In this document: piece by piece, positions 45,734-54,295 of the stretch | Layout of the letters: the number at the start of each line of letters is the position of its first letter | How positions within the stretch are numbered: the first letter of the stretch is position 1 | Source: Herbaspirillum sp. RV1423 | GTDB lineage: Bacteria > Pseudomonadota > Gammaproteobacteria > Burkholderiales > Burkholderiaceae_D | DNA length: 64,000 nt | NCBI RefSeq assembly: GCF_000577615.1 | Contig: NZ_CBXX010000018.1 | Location: 17,610-81,609, forward strand | Reading direction: 5' to 3' | The notes under the pieces: generated by a model | What the model was told of the DNA's origin: nothing | Seen by the model: the letters and a program-made list of their open reading frames with translations, nothing else | Databases searched by the model: none | Made by a program: the position numbers and the translations under genes

Positions 45734-47482
45734 TTAATGCGAATGCTTGGGAACGGCGGCGCCGCGGCAGCCGACCAGGAAATCGAAATCGCAGCCCTCA
45801 TCGGCCTGCAGCACGCGGTCGATGTACAAGGACTGGTAACCGCCCTGCATCGCCGGCGTGCCCTGAGCCAGTTTTTCGGCGCGCGCGGCCTGGCGTTGCG
45901 CCATCTCCGCGTCGCTGATGTCGAGATGCAAGCGTCCGGCGGCGCAATCCAGTTCGATCCAGTCGCCATCCTGCACGATGCCCAGCGGGCCGCCGGCAGC
46001 GGCTTCCGGCGCCACGTGCAAGACCACCGTGCCATATGCCGTGCCGCTCATGCGCGCGTCGGAAATGCGCACCATGTCTTTGACGCCTTGCGCCAGCAGC
46101 TTGGGCGGCAGGCCCATGTTGCCGACTTCGGCCATGCCCGGGTAACCCTTGGGGCCGCAATTCTTCATCACCAGCACCGAGCTGGCGTCGACATCCAGAT
46201 CGGGATCGACAATGCGTTCCTTGTAATGCGCGAAATCTTCGAACACCACGGCGCGGCCGCGATGCTTCATCAATTCAGGCGACGCCGCCGACGGCTTCAA
46301 CACGGCGCCGCGCGGCGACAGATTGCCGCGCAGGATGCAGATGCCGCCGTCGTCGATCAACGGTTTGTCGAGCGGACGGATCACTTCGTCGTTGTACAGC
46401 GGCGCGTCCTGGTTGTTTTCCCACAGCGTCTTGCCGTTGACCGTCAGCGCCCCCTTGTGCGGGATCAGATCGGCTTCGCCCAGGCGGCGCAACACCGCCG
46501 GCAGGCCGCCGGCGTAGTAGAACTCTTCCATCAGGAAGCGGCCCGACGGCTGCAGGTCGACGATGGTCGGCGTGCCGCGCCCGATGCGGGTCCAGTCTTC
46601 CAGTTCCAGGTCGACGCCGATGCGGCCGGCAATCGCCTTGAGGTGAATCACGGCATTGGTGGAACCGCCGATGGCGGCGTTGACGCGGATGGCGTTTTCA
46701 AACGCTGCGCGCGTCAATATTTTCGACAGGCGCAGATCTTCCCACACCATGTCGACGATGCGCATGCCCGACATATGCGCCAGCACGTAGCGGCGCGCAT
46801 CGACCGCCGGGATCGCGGCATTGTGCGGCAGGGAGGTGCCCAGCGCTTCGGCCATGCAGGCCATGGTCGAAGCCGTTCCCATGGTGTTGCAGGTGCCGGC
46901 CGAACGCGACATGCCGGCTTCCGCCGACATGAATTCATGGATGGAAATCTTGCCCGCCTTGACTTGCTCGCTGAGCTGCCAGACCACGGTGCCGGAACCG
47001 ATATCCTTGCCTTCGTGTTTGCCGTTGAGCATCGGGCCGCCGGTGACGACGATGGCCGGCACGTCGCAACTGGCCGCGCCCATCAGCAATGCCGGCGTGG
47101 TCTTGTCGCAGCCGACCAGCAGCACTACCGCGTCGAGCGGATTGCCGCGGATCGATTCCTCGACATCCATGCTGGCCAGATTGCGTGTGAGCATCGCCGT
47201 CGGACGCAGGTTGGATTCGCCGTTGGAGAACACCGGAAACTCGACCGGGAAACCGCCCGCCTCGATGATGCCGCGCCTGACATGTTCGGCGATCTTGCGG
47301 AAGTGCGCATTGCAAGGCGTCAGTTCCGACCAGGTGTTGCAGATGCCGATGACCGGCTTGCCCTGGAACTCATGATCGGGAATGCCCTGGTTCTTCATCC
47401 AACTGCGGTACATGAAACCGTTCTTGTCGGCCGTGCCGAACCATGCCGCCGAACGCAGCGTACGCTTCTTGTCGATAGTCAT
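45734..47482 (-). CDS. IlvD/Edd-family aldonate dehydratase (L-arabinonate dehydratase-like)
   Basis: It dehydrates an aldonate to the 2-keto-3-deoxy acid using an Fe-S cluster and Mg2+. The 582-residue protein shows the three cluster cysteines at about C48 (GICNTW), C125 (VGCDKTTPA) and C198 (SAGTCNTMGTAST). NAAIGGSTNAVIHL, EDFAHYKERI and RISDARMSGTAYGTVVLHVAPEAAAGG follow. Length and motifs are nearer L-arabinonate/galactonate dehydratases than biosynthetic IlvD. It lies between gguB and gguC. L-arabinonate is the most likely substrate, D-galactonate or D-fuconate the alternatives. Confidence 0.85.
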   Translation of the reverse strand: MTIDKKRTLRSAAWFGTADKNGFMYRSWMKNQGIPDHEFQGKPVIGICNTWSELTPCNAHFRKIAEHVRRGIIEAGGFPVEFPVFSNGESNLRPTAMLTRNLASMDVEESIRGNPLDAVVLLVGCDKTTPALLMGAASCDVPAIVVTGGPMLNGKHEGKDIGSGTVVWQLSEQVKAGKISIHEFMSAEAGMSRSAGTCNTMGTASTMACMAEALGTSLPHNAAIPAVDARRYVLAHMSGMRIVDMVWEDLRLSKILTRAAFENAIRVNAAIGGSTNAVIHLKAIAGRIGVDLELEDWTRIGRGTPTIVDLQPSGRFLMEEFYYAGGLPAVLRRLGEADLIPHKGALTVNGKTLWENNQDAPLYNDEVIRPLDKPLIDDGGICILRGNLSPRGAVLKPSAASPELMKHRGRAVVFEDFAHYKERIVDPDLDVDASSVLVMKNCGPKGYPGMAEVGNMGLPPKLLAQGVKDMVRISDARMSGTAYGTVVLHVAPEAAAGGPLGIVQDGDWIELDCAAGRLHLDISDAEMAQRQAARAEKLAQGTPAMQGGYQSLYIDRVLQADEGCDFDFLVGCRGAAVPKHSH

Positions 47483-47512
47483 TTATTCATCCATTGGAAA
47501 CTGGTCCTGTGC

Positions 47513-47593
47513 CGTCATCCTGACGAAAGTCAGGACCCAGCGTCGTATTGACCGTACTCACGACGCTGGGTCCCAGCGTTCGCCGGGACGACG
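47513..47593. repeat. Imperfect 33-bp inverted repeat in intergenic gap
   Basis: Arms 47513-47545 and 47561-47593 pair at 26 of 33 positions around TATTGACCGTACTCA. The ends CGTCATCC / GGACGACG and inner GGACCCAGCGTCG are reminiscent of the abundant small dispersed palindromes of Burkholderiales genomes. It fills the gap between gguB and the dehydratase gene and could act as mRNA stabiliser or terminator. Confidence 0.75.
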
Positions 47594-47654
47594 AGAGGAA
47601 GGGTTTTAGGCTTCACTGAACGAAATTACTCGTCCCCTCTTGCAAAACTTCTTG

Positions 47655-48854
47655 CTATTTATTTTTGTTGTACACGTCGAAGAACACCGCCGCCAGCAAC
47701 ACCAGGCCCTTGATCACCTGCTGGTAATCGATGCCGATGCCCATGATGGACATGCCGTTGTTCATCACGCCCATGACGAAGGCGCCGATAACCGCCCCCA
47801 TGACCTTGCCGACACCGCCCGATGCCGAGGCGCCGCCGATGAAGCAGGCTGCGATCACGTCCAGCTCGAAGCCGGTGCCAGCTTTCGGCGTCGCGGTATT
47901 GAGGCGCGCGGCGAAGATCAGGCCGGCCAGCGCCGCCAGCATGCCCATGTTGACGAAGGTATAGAAGCTCACGCGTTCGGTCTTGATGCCGGACAGCTTG
48001 GCCGCTTTTTCATTGCCGCCGACGGCATACACGCGGCGGCCGATGGTGGTGCGGTTGGTGATGAAGGTGTAGATCACCATCAGCGCGAACATGATGATCA
48101 GCACGTTCGGCATGCCCTTGTAGGACGCCATCAGGTAGCTGAAGGCGATGATTGCCGCGGCGAACAGGATGTTCTTGAGCAGGAAAAACACCGCCGGCTC
48201 CTCTTCCATGCCGTGCTTGACCTGTTTGGCGCGGCCGTGGACTTTCACCGCCAGCAAAATCGCCGCCGCCGCCACGCCGACCAGCAGCGAAGTCATGCGC
48301 ACGCTGCCCGTATCCGCAAAGAATTCAGGAATGAACCCGGAACTGAGCAACTGGAAGTCGCGCGGGAAAGGCCCCACCGATTGTCCTTCAAGCAACGCCA
48401 GCGTCATCCCCTTGAACACCAGCATGCCGGCCAGCGTGACGATGAACGACGGGATGCGGAAGAATGCCACCCAATAGCCTTGGGCCGCACCGATCAATGC
48501 GCCGGCAATCAGGCAAATGATGGTGGCCAGGATGAAGTTCATTTGGTAATTGACCATCAGCACCGCCGCCAGCGCGCCGATGAAACCGACCACCGACCCC
48601 ACCGACAAATCGATGTGTCCGGCCACGATCACCATCAGCATGCCCAGCGCCATGATCACCACATAGCTGTTTTGCAGCACCAGGTTGGTCAGGTTGAGCG
48701 GCCGCATCAGCGTGCCGTCGGTCATGACCTGGAAGAAGGCCATGATCGCCACCAGCGACAGCAGCATGCCGTATTCGCGCATGTTGTTCTTGAGGAAGCC
48801 GGCATATTCCTTCTTCACTTCAGGAATCGCCTCCACCGTAGGTTTCTTGCTCAT
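47655..48854 (-). CDS. gguB: Sugar ABC transporter permease GguB
   Basis: This inner-membrane permease imports monosaccharides with GguA and ChvE. The 399-residue product has about ten membrane spans. The conserved loop is HIDLSVGSVVGFIGALAAVLMV, and LNTATPKAGTGFELDVIAACFIGGASASGGVGKVMGAVIGAFVMGVMNNGMSIMGI near the end is the XylH/GguB signature. ATG 48854 (MSKKPTVEAIPEVKKEYAGF) is preferred because GGAG lies 9 bp upstream; an in-frame ATG lies five codons earlier. Long hairpins lie between gguA and this gene. Confidence 0.92.
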   Translation of the reverse strand: MSKKPTVEAIPEVKKEYAGFLKNNMREYGMLLSLVAIMAFFQVMTDGTLMRPLNLTNLVLQNSYVVIMALGMLMVIVAGHIDLSVGSVVGFIGALAAVLMVNYQMNFILATIICLIAGALIGAAQGYWVAFFRIPSFIVTLAGMLVFKGMTLALLEGQSVGPFPRDFQLLSSGFIPEFFADTGSVRMTSLLVGVAAAAILLAVKVHGRAKQVKHGMEEEPAVFFLLKNILFAAAIIAFSYLMASYKGMPNVLIIMFALMVIYTFITNRTTIGRRVYAVGGNEKAAKLSGIKTERVSFYTFVNMGMLAALAGLIFAARLNTATPKAGTGFELDVIAACFIGGASASGGVGKVMGAVIGAFVMGVMNNGMSIMGIGIDYQQVIKGLVLLAAVFFDVYNKNK

Positions 48855-48904
48855 TTCAATATTCTCCATTCGTGGGGCTCATTTCATAAATATTTGTGAG
48901 ATGC

Positions 48905-48987
48905 GTTCTTACTGGAAATGGCGCTGGCAAGGCGTGCGACGCGTCGCGTAGCGGCGCTACGCGGCCAGCGCCATTTCCAGTAAGAAC
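48905..48987. repeat. Long hairpin repeat element E2
   Basis: A perfect 24-bp inverted repeat (48905-48928 with 48964-48987) encloses a second stem CGCGTAGC / GCTACGCG (48945-48952, 48956-48963). The left arm ends CGCTGGC then AAGGCG, identical to the corresponding junction of the element at 43788. It lies in the gguA-gguB gap. Confidence 0.8.
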
Positions 48988-48992
48988 CCGGA

Positions 48993-49097
48993 GGGAACGA
49001 ACTATTTGGGCGTATTGCCGCGTTGCGCCGCTTGCCAAGGGACCCACCCTTGGCTGCGCGACGCGCCTTGCACTACATCCCAAACAGTCTCGTTCGC
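48993..49097. repeat. Hairpin repeat element E3
   Basis: Imperfect outer arms (about 48993-49010 and 49079-49097; AACGAACTATTTGGG against CCCAAACAGTCTCGTT) enclose a strong inner stem GCCAAGGG / CCCTTGGC (49034-49041, 49047-49054, loop ACCCA). Read on the minus strand it has the same order of blocks as E1: GCAAGGCG, then GCGGCGCAACGCGGC. It is directly next to E2. Confidence 0.65.
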
Positions 49098-49109
49098 ACT
49101 CGCAAATAT

Positions 49110-50654
49110 TCATGAATTGAGCCCCTTAATCCTCTCGTTCCTTACGATGGAACGCATGATTTTCTCCTGCGACGCCTCCGCCGCATCGAACTGGCCGACG
49201 AACTGTCCTTCGTTCATGACATAGATCCGGTCGCACATGCCGAGCAGTTCCGGCATTTCCGACGAGATCATGATGATGCATTTGCCTTCCGCCGCCAGTT
49301 GGTTGATCAGGGAATAGATCTCGAACTTGGCGCCGACGTCGATGCCGCGCGTCGGTTCGTCCAGGATCAGCACTTCCGGGTTGGAGAACAGCCATTTGCT
49401 GAGCACCACCTTCTGCTGGTTGCCGCCGGACAGATTGACGACCTTTTGCAGCACGCTGGAACAGCGAATGCGCATCTTGCTGCGGAACTCCGCGGCCACC
49501 TTGAATTCGCGCGCCTCGTCGATCACCGTGTTGTCGGCTATCGCGCCGAGATTGGCCAGCGAGATGTTTTTCTTGATGTCGTCTTCAAGCACCAGGCCGT
49601 CGCCCTTGCGGTCTTCCGTCACGTAGGCGATGCCGTGGTTGATGGCTTTCTGGATCGTGCCGACGTCGATCTTCTTGCCGTGCAGATGGACTTCGCCGCT
49701 GATCCTGGTGCCGTAGGCGCGGCCGAAAATGCTCTTGGCCAGCTCGGTGCGACCGGCGCCCATCAGGCCGGCAATGCCGACAATCTCGCCCTTGCGCACG
49801 TACAGGTCGATGTCCTTGATGACCACGCGTTCCGGGTGGATCGGGTGATGCACGCGCCATTGCCTGACCTCGAAAATGGTCTCGCCGATCTGCGGCGTAC
49901 GCTTGGGATAGCGATCCGCCATCTCGCGTCCGACCATGTTCTGGATGATGCGGTCTTCGCTGATGGCTTCCTTGCGGCAGTCGAAGGTGTCGACCGTAGC
50001 GCCGTCGCGCAGCACCGTGATCGAATCGGCCACCTTGGAAATCTCGTTGAGCTTGTGCGAAATCAGGATCGATGAAATACCCTGCGCCTTAAGTTCCAGC
50101 AACAGTTCAAGCAAGGCGTCGCTGTCGCTTTCGTTGAGGCTGGCGGTCGGTTCGTCGAGGATCAGCAGCTTGACCTCCTTCGACAGCGCCTTGGCGATCT
50201 CGATCAGTTGCTGCTTGCCGACGCCGAGATTGGTGATCAGCGTCGACGGCGGATCCTTGAGGCCGACCTTGGCCAGCAACCCCTTGGCCTTGGCGTAGGA
50301 CAGTTCCCAGTCGATCACGCCGCCGGTGGCTTGCTCATTGCCCAGGAACAGGTTTTCGGTGATCGACAGCAGCGGCACCAATGCCAGCTCCTGGTGGATG
50401 ATGATGATGCCGACGCTTTCGCTGTCGACAATATCCTTGAATGCGCGGGTCTGGCCCTGGTAGATGATGTCGCCGGCATAACTGCCGTGCGGATAGACGC
50501 CGCTCAGGACCTTCATCAGGGTGGATTTTCCGGCGCCGTTTTCGCCGACCACGGCGTGGATTTCACCGGTGCGGACAACCAGGTTGACATTGTTGAGCGC
50601 CTTGACGCCCGGGAACGTCTTTTCAATTCCGCGCATTTCCAGAATTGTATTCAT
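49110..50654 (-). CDS. gguA: Sugar ABC transporter ATPase GguA (two ABC domains)
   Basis: The cytoplasmic ATPase has 514 residues in two ABC domains. Domain 1: [17 protein letters not shown]-loop [29 protein letters not shown] and [11 protein letters not shown]. Domain 2 is degenerate in Walker A ([16 protein letters not shown]) but has [40 protein letters not shown]. This is the usual pattern of monosaccharide ABC ATPases such as XylG, MglA and GguA. It is transcribed after chvE across a 190-bp gap holding a hairpin, which should lower its expression relative to the binding protein. Confidence 0.93.
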   Translation of the reverse strand: MNTILEMRGIEKTFPGVKALNNVNLVVRTGEIHAVVGENGAGKSTLMKVLSGVYPHGSYAGDIIYQGQTRAFKDIVDSESVGIIIIHQELALVPLLSITENLFLGNEQATGGVIDWELSYAKAKGLLAKVGLKDPPSTLITNLGVGKQQLIEIAKALSKEVKLLILDEPTASLNESDSDALLELLLELKAQGISSILISHKLNEISKVADSITVLRDGATVDTFDCRKEAISEDRIIQNMVGREMADRYPKRTPQIGETIFEVRQWRVHHPIHPERVVIKDIDLYVRKGEIVGIAGLMGAGRTELAKSIFGRAYGTRISGEVHLHGKKIDVGTIQKAINHGIAYVTEDRKGDGLVLEDDIKKNISLANLGAIADNTVIDEAREFKVAAEFRSKMRIRCSSVLQKVVNLSGGNQQKVVLSKWLFSNPEVLILDEPTRGIDVGAKFEIYSLINQLAAEGKCIIMISSEMPELLGMCDRIYVMNEGQFVGQFDAAEASQEKIMRSIVRNERIKGLNS

Positions 50655-50760
50655 CTGTTCTAGCCTCTTCTTTTACGCCGGCCTGCCGTCATGGGTGGGG
50701 TGACACGGGCCGGTTTTCCCGGCGCCGCCGATACGGATCGGCATTGTCCGGAAACACCAA

Positions 50761-50781
50761 CCCCGCGCGCGCAGCGCGGGG
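50761..50781 (-). terminator. Intra-operon hairpin (attenuator) between chvE and gguA
   Basis: CCCCGCGC (50761-50768) pairs with GCGCGGGG (50774-50781). On the minus strand it is followed by TTGGTGTTTCC, a poor T-run. Such a stem after a binding-protein gene usually protects the upstream message and cuts read-through. Confidence 0.6.
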
Positions 50782-50844
50782 CTGTCTTGTACTCTTGCAT
50801 CGCGCCCGGCCATCAAGCCGCCGGGCGACACAAACCCGGCGAAC

Positions 50845-51918
50845 TTACCTGACTTGCGCTTCGGTGTAGTAACCGCTGCCGACCAGGACTTCCTTCCAGT
50901 TGCCGGCGTCGACGCTGACCGGCTTGAGCAGATAGGAAGGCACCACCTTCACGCCGTTGTTGTAGGTCTTGGTATCGTTGATGGTCGGAGCCTTGCCCGA
51001 CAGCACGGCGTCGACCATCGACACGGTGACCTTGGCCAGTTCACGCGTGTCCTTGAAGATGGTCGAGCGTTGCTCGCCGCGGATGATGGACTTGACCGAA
51101 GGGATTTCCGCGTCCTGGCCGGTCACGACCGGCATCGGCAGCTTGGGCGTACCGTAGCCGACACCCTTGAGCGACGACAGGATGCCGATGCTGATGCCGT
51201 CATACGGCGACAGCACCGCATCGACATGCGCGTTGCTGTAGTAGGCGCTCAACAGATTGTCCATGCGGGCTTGCGCAGTAGCGCCATCCCAGCGCAACGT
51301 TGCCACCTTGTCCATGCCCATCTGCTTGCTGCGCACGACCAGTTTGCCGCTGTCGATGTACGGCTTGAGCACCGACATGGCGCCGTTGTAGAAGAAGAAG
51401 GCATTGTTGTCGTCAGCCGAACCGCCGAACAGTTCGATGTTGAACGGCCCCTTGCCGCCCTTGAGGTCCAGCGCCTTTTCGATGTAGGCGGCTTGCAGCA
51501 CGCCGACCTGGTAGTTGTCGAAAGTCGCGTAGTAGTCGACGTTCTTGGAGCCGCGGATCAGGCGGTCATAGGCGATGACCTTGATGCCCTTGTCGGCGGC
51601 TTTTTGAAGTACATCGGACAATGTAGTACCGTCAATCGCGGCAATGACCAGCACCTTGACGCCCTTGGTCACCATGTTCTCGATCTGCGCCAGTTGATTC
51701 GGGATGTCGTCTTCCGCGTATTGCAGGTCGGTCTGGTAACCCTTTTCCTTGAATACCTTCACCATGTTGTTGCCGTCGGCAATCCAGCGCGCCGAGGATT
51801 TGGTCGGCATCGAGATCCCGATCAGCCCCTTGGTCTGGGCGCTGACCTGCGCGCTCACAGCCATCAGACCCATGCTCAGGCCAAGCGTCAGCCCGGCCAA
51901 TACCGATTTGAGTTTCAT
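50845..51918 (-). CDS. chvE: Periplasmic multi-sugar-binding protein ChvE
   Basis: This is the periplasmic sugar receptor. The 357-residue precursor has a signal peptide [20 protein letters not shown] then VSAQVSA with cleavage near residue 27. The mature part is a Peripla_BP_4 domain: [102 protein letters not shown] and [29 protein letters not shown], very close to ChvE/MmsE. In Agrobacterium ChvE also relays sugar signals to VirA; here transport is the evident role. A remarkable inverted repeat lies upstream. Confidence 0.93.
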   Translation of the reverse strand: MKLKSVLAGLTLGLSMGLMAVSAQVSAQTKGLIGISMPTKSSARWIADGNNMVKVFKEKGYQTDLQYAEDDIPNQLAQIENMVTKGVKVLVIAAIDGTTLSDVLQKAADKGIKVIAYDRLIRGSKNVDYYATFDNYQVGVLQAAYIEKALDLKGGKGPFNIELFGGSADDNNAFFFYNGAMSVLKPYIDSGKLVVRSKQMGMDKVATLRWDGATAQARMDNLLSAYYSNAHVDAVLSPYDGISIGILSSLKGVGYGTPKLPMPVVTGQDAEIPSVKSIIRGEQRSTIFKDTRELAKVTVSMVDAVLSGKAPTINDTKTYNNGVKVVPSYLLKPVSVDAGNWKEVLVGSGYYTEAQVR

Positions 51919-52161
51919 GCTTCTTGTCTCCTAAGTTGTTTGTTGTTGTACTGGAACTCATTTCATAAATAACCGCGAGTGCTGACATTTATGAAATGAG
52001 TTCCATCAATGCAAAAGTGCGGGGGGAACGCCTTATTCTGCAAGGCATCTACGATAATCATTAAACCAATACATTTCTAATGATTTTTTTCATGAAACCC
52101 ATATTGTTTTCAACATCAGTTTTGCGCAAACGGCGCCATTCGCGTCTGCCGCATCTTCCTT
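51919..52161. other. chvE upstream region
   Basis: The 243-bp gap between yjfF and chvE (both -) is A+T-rich and must hold the chvE promoter. Apart from the large inverted repeat at 51952-52005 I see only weak promoter-like hexamers (TTGCAT at 52014 to 52009 on the minus strand). No gene is evident. Confidence 0.5.
51952..52005. promoter_or_regulatory. Perfect 19-bp inverted repeat upstream of chvE
   Basis: TGGAACTCATTTCATAAAT (51952-51970) is perfectly repeated in inverse orientation at 51987-52005, with a 16-bp spacer. Each arm contains a smaller dyad: CATTT-N3-AAATG in the right arm and CATTT-N3-AAATA in the left. It begins 34 bp upstream of the chvE start codon. It may be a paired operator for the LysR regulator, or a leader hairpin. 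TTCATAAAT recurs before ytfQ (57292-57300) and gguB (48882-48890). Confidence 0.6.
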
Positions 52162-53187
52162 TTACGCTGCCTGCACGGACGGTTTGACGGCGGCGCCGAC
52201 GCCACCCGCATCCACCGCCTTGGCGGCGCCCGCCGACATGAGCCGCTGCGCCAGGCAAAAAACGAACAGCAGCACGCCGATCACGATCTTGGTCCACCAC
52301 GAACTGAGCGTGCCGTCGAACGCGATCAGCGTCTGGATCACGCCGAGGATCAGCACGCCGGTCAGCGTCCCGGCCACGTAGCCGTAACCGCCGGTCAGCA
52401 GCGTGCCGCCGATGACCACTGCGGCGATGGCGTCGAGTTCGGTGCCTTGCGCATGCAGGCCGTAACCGGACAACATGTAGAAAGAGAACAATACACCCGC
52501 CAGCGCCGCGCAGAAACCACTGAATGCATAAATCGCGACCTTGGTGCGACCCACCGGCAAACCCATCAGCAGCGCCGACTGCTCGTTGCCGCCGATCGCG
52601 TAGACCGCACGACCGAAACGCGTGTAATGCGCGATGTAAATCGCCAGCAGCAGCATCAGCACTGCAATCACCACGCTGGGCGAGATGAAGGCCCCGCCGA
52701 ACTCCAGCCGCGTCTGCGACATCGCGACATACAGCGGATCGTCGATGGTGATGGAATTGATGCTGATCAGATAACACAGGCCGCGCGCCAGGAACATCCC
52801 GGCCAGCGTGACAATGAACGGCTGCAGCTTGAAGAAATGGATCAGCACGCCCATCGCCGCACCGAACAGACCGCCCAGCGCCAGCACGCAAACGATCACC
52901 ACCAGCGGATGCCAATGCCACGATTGCAGCAGATAGGCCGAAATCATCGTCGTCAGCGCCAGCACCGAACCGACCGACAGATCGATGCCGCCGGACAGGA
53001 TCACAAATGTCATGCCGATGCCGATTGCCAGCAGGAAGGCATTGTCGATCAGCAGGTTGAGCACCACCTGCACCGCAAAGAAACCATCGTAGGCGACCGA
53101 ACCCAACGCAAACAGCACCACCAGCAAGGCGACGGTGACCAGCGAGGTGAAATACGGCAGCGCCAGCAGAGAACGAAAATTCTTCAT
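52162..53187 (-). CDS. yjfF: Galactofuranose-type ABC transporter permease YjfF
   Basis: The 341-residue permease has about ten spans and the loop IGIGMTFVILSGGIDLSVGSVLALTTMISAYLLQ. QPFIVTLAGMFLARGLCYLISINSITI and TELDAIAAVVIGGTLLTGGYGYVAGTLTGVLILGVIQTLI follow. These match YjfF, one of two permeases of the E. coli galactofuranose importer. The start at 53187 follows AGGAAAAATC. It lies 14 bp after ytfT, and is the last gene of the ytfQ-ytfR-ytfT-yjfF operon. Confidence 0.9.
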   Translation of the reverse strand: MKNFRSLLALPYFTSLVTVALLVVLFALGSVAYDGFFAVQVVLNLLIDNAFLLAIGIGMTFVILSGGIDLSVGSVLALTTMISAYLLQSWHWHPLVVIVCVLALGGLFGAAMGVLIHFFKLQPFIVTLAGMFLARGLCYLISINSITIDDPLYVAMSQTRLEFGGAFISPSVVIAVLMLLLAIYIAHYTRFGRAVYAIGGNEQSALLMGLPVGRTKVAIYAFSGFCAALAGVLFSFYMLSGYGLHAQGTELDAIAAVVIGGTLLTGGYGYVAGTLTGVLILGVIQTLIAFDGTLSSWWTKIVIGVLLFVFCLAQRLMSAGAAKAVDAGGVGAAVKPSVQAA

Positions 53188-53201
53188 GATTTTTCCTGAA
53201 T

Positions 53202-54287
53202 TTAGCTCCGGTTGCCCGACTTGAACAGGCGCAGACGGCGGAACTCCGGCGACTGCGACAGGCAGGCCAGGAACACCACCACCGACTTGACCACCATATT
53301 GACTTCCGGCGGTACACCCAATGAGTAGATCGTGTACGTCAGCGCCTGGATGATCAGCGCGCCGATCACACTGCCGACCAGGCTGAACTTGCCCCCCGCC
53401 AGCGAAGTGCCACCCAGCGTCACCGCCAGGATGGCGTCCAGCTCCAGCAGCAGGCCGGCGTTGTTGGCGTCGGCGCTCTTGATGTTGGCGCTGATCATCA
53501 ACCCGGCCAGGCCGGCGCACAGGCTGCAAAAGATGTAGACGAAAAAGATCAGCGCCGCGGTGCGGACGCCGGCCAGGCGCGACGCCACCGGATTGATGCC
53601 GACCGACTGGATGAACAGGCCCAGCGCGGTCTTGCGCATCAGCAGCGCGAGCAGGACGAACATCCCGGCGACGATGAACAGCGAGAACGGCAAGCCCCAC
53701 AGATAGCCGCTGCCGAGATAGAAAAACGGCTTGTAGTACACCGTGATGATCTGGCCGTCGGTCAGCAACTGCGCCAGGCCGCGTCCCGCGACCATCAGGA
53801 TCAGCGTGGCGATGATCGGCTGCAACCCGAGCGTCGCCACCAGCAGGCCGTTCCAGGCGCCGCACAACAGCGCCGCGCCGAGCGCCGCCGCCAGCGCCCA
53901 GCCCATCGGGATGTTGCTGACGTATTCCGGCACGCCGTTGTTGACGACCATGGTGCCGCCGATCAGCATGGCTGCGATCGTGCCCGAAATCGCCACCACC
54001 GCGCCCACCGAAATGTCGATGCCGCGCGTGGCGATCACCAGCGTCATGCCGAGCGCCGCCAGCATCAGCGGCGCGGCGCGGTTGACGATGTCGATCACGC
54101 TGCCGTACAGATGGCCGTCCTTGAGTTCGATGCGGAAGAAGCCGGGGATCATGAAAAAATCGATCAGCAGCAACACCGCCAGCGCCGCCAGCGGACGGCC
54201 CAGCGGATGATGCACGGCGCGCCGCAACCATTGCGCTGCCGGCGTATTGCCGGATTCATTGTGCTTGGAAACCAGATTGGAATTCAT
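53202..54287 (-). CDS. ytfT: Galactofuranose-type ABC transporter permease YtfT
   Basis: This second permease of the system has 361 residues. Visible features are LALGMTLVIATRGIDISVGAVVAISGTIAAML, LQPIIATLILMVAGRGLAQLLTDGQIITVYY and LELDAILAVTLGGTSLAGGKFSLVGSVIGALIIQALTYTIYSLGVPPEVNMVVKSVVVFL, diagnostic of YtfT. ATG 54287 lies 8 bp after the ytfR stop; the frame is open further upstream inside ytfR, but that part is a shadow. YtfT and YjfF are thought to form a heterodimeric channel. Confidence 0.9.
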   Translation of the reverse strand: MNSNLVSKHNESGNTPAAQWLRRAVHHPLGRPLAALAVLLLIDFFMIPGFFRIELKDGHLYGSVIDIVNRAAPLMLAALGMTLVIATRGIDISVGAVVAISGTIAAMLIGGTMVVNNGVPEYVSNIPMGWALAAALGAALLCGAWNGLLVATLGLQPIIATLILMVAGRGLAQLLTDGQIITVYYKPFFYLGSGYLWGLPFSLFIVAGMFVLLALLMRKTALGLFIQSVGINPVASRLAGVRTAALIFFVYIFCSLCAGLAGLMISANIKSADANNAGLLLELDAILAVTLGGTSLAGGKFSLVGSVIGALIIQALTYTIYSLGVPPEVNMVVKSVVVFLACLSQSPEFRRLRLFKSGNRS

Positions 54288-54295
54288 CGATGCGC

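Noticed and set aside
45737..47551. 604-codon open frame opposite the aldonate dehydratase
   Set aside because: The minus-strand protein has all three cluster cysteines of IlvD-type dehydratases. The opposite frame shows only shadow composition.
47513..49097. CRISPR-like or tandem repeat interpretation of the palindromes
   Set aside because: There are no regularly spaced direct repeats; these are single inverted repeats with different arms.
52061..52100. Short leader peptide MGFMKKIIRNVLV downstream of yjfF
   Set aside because: It is just the tail of a longer shadow frame, with no ribosome-binding site or attenuator partner.
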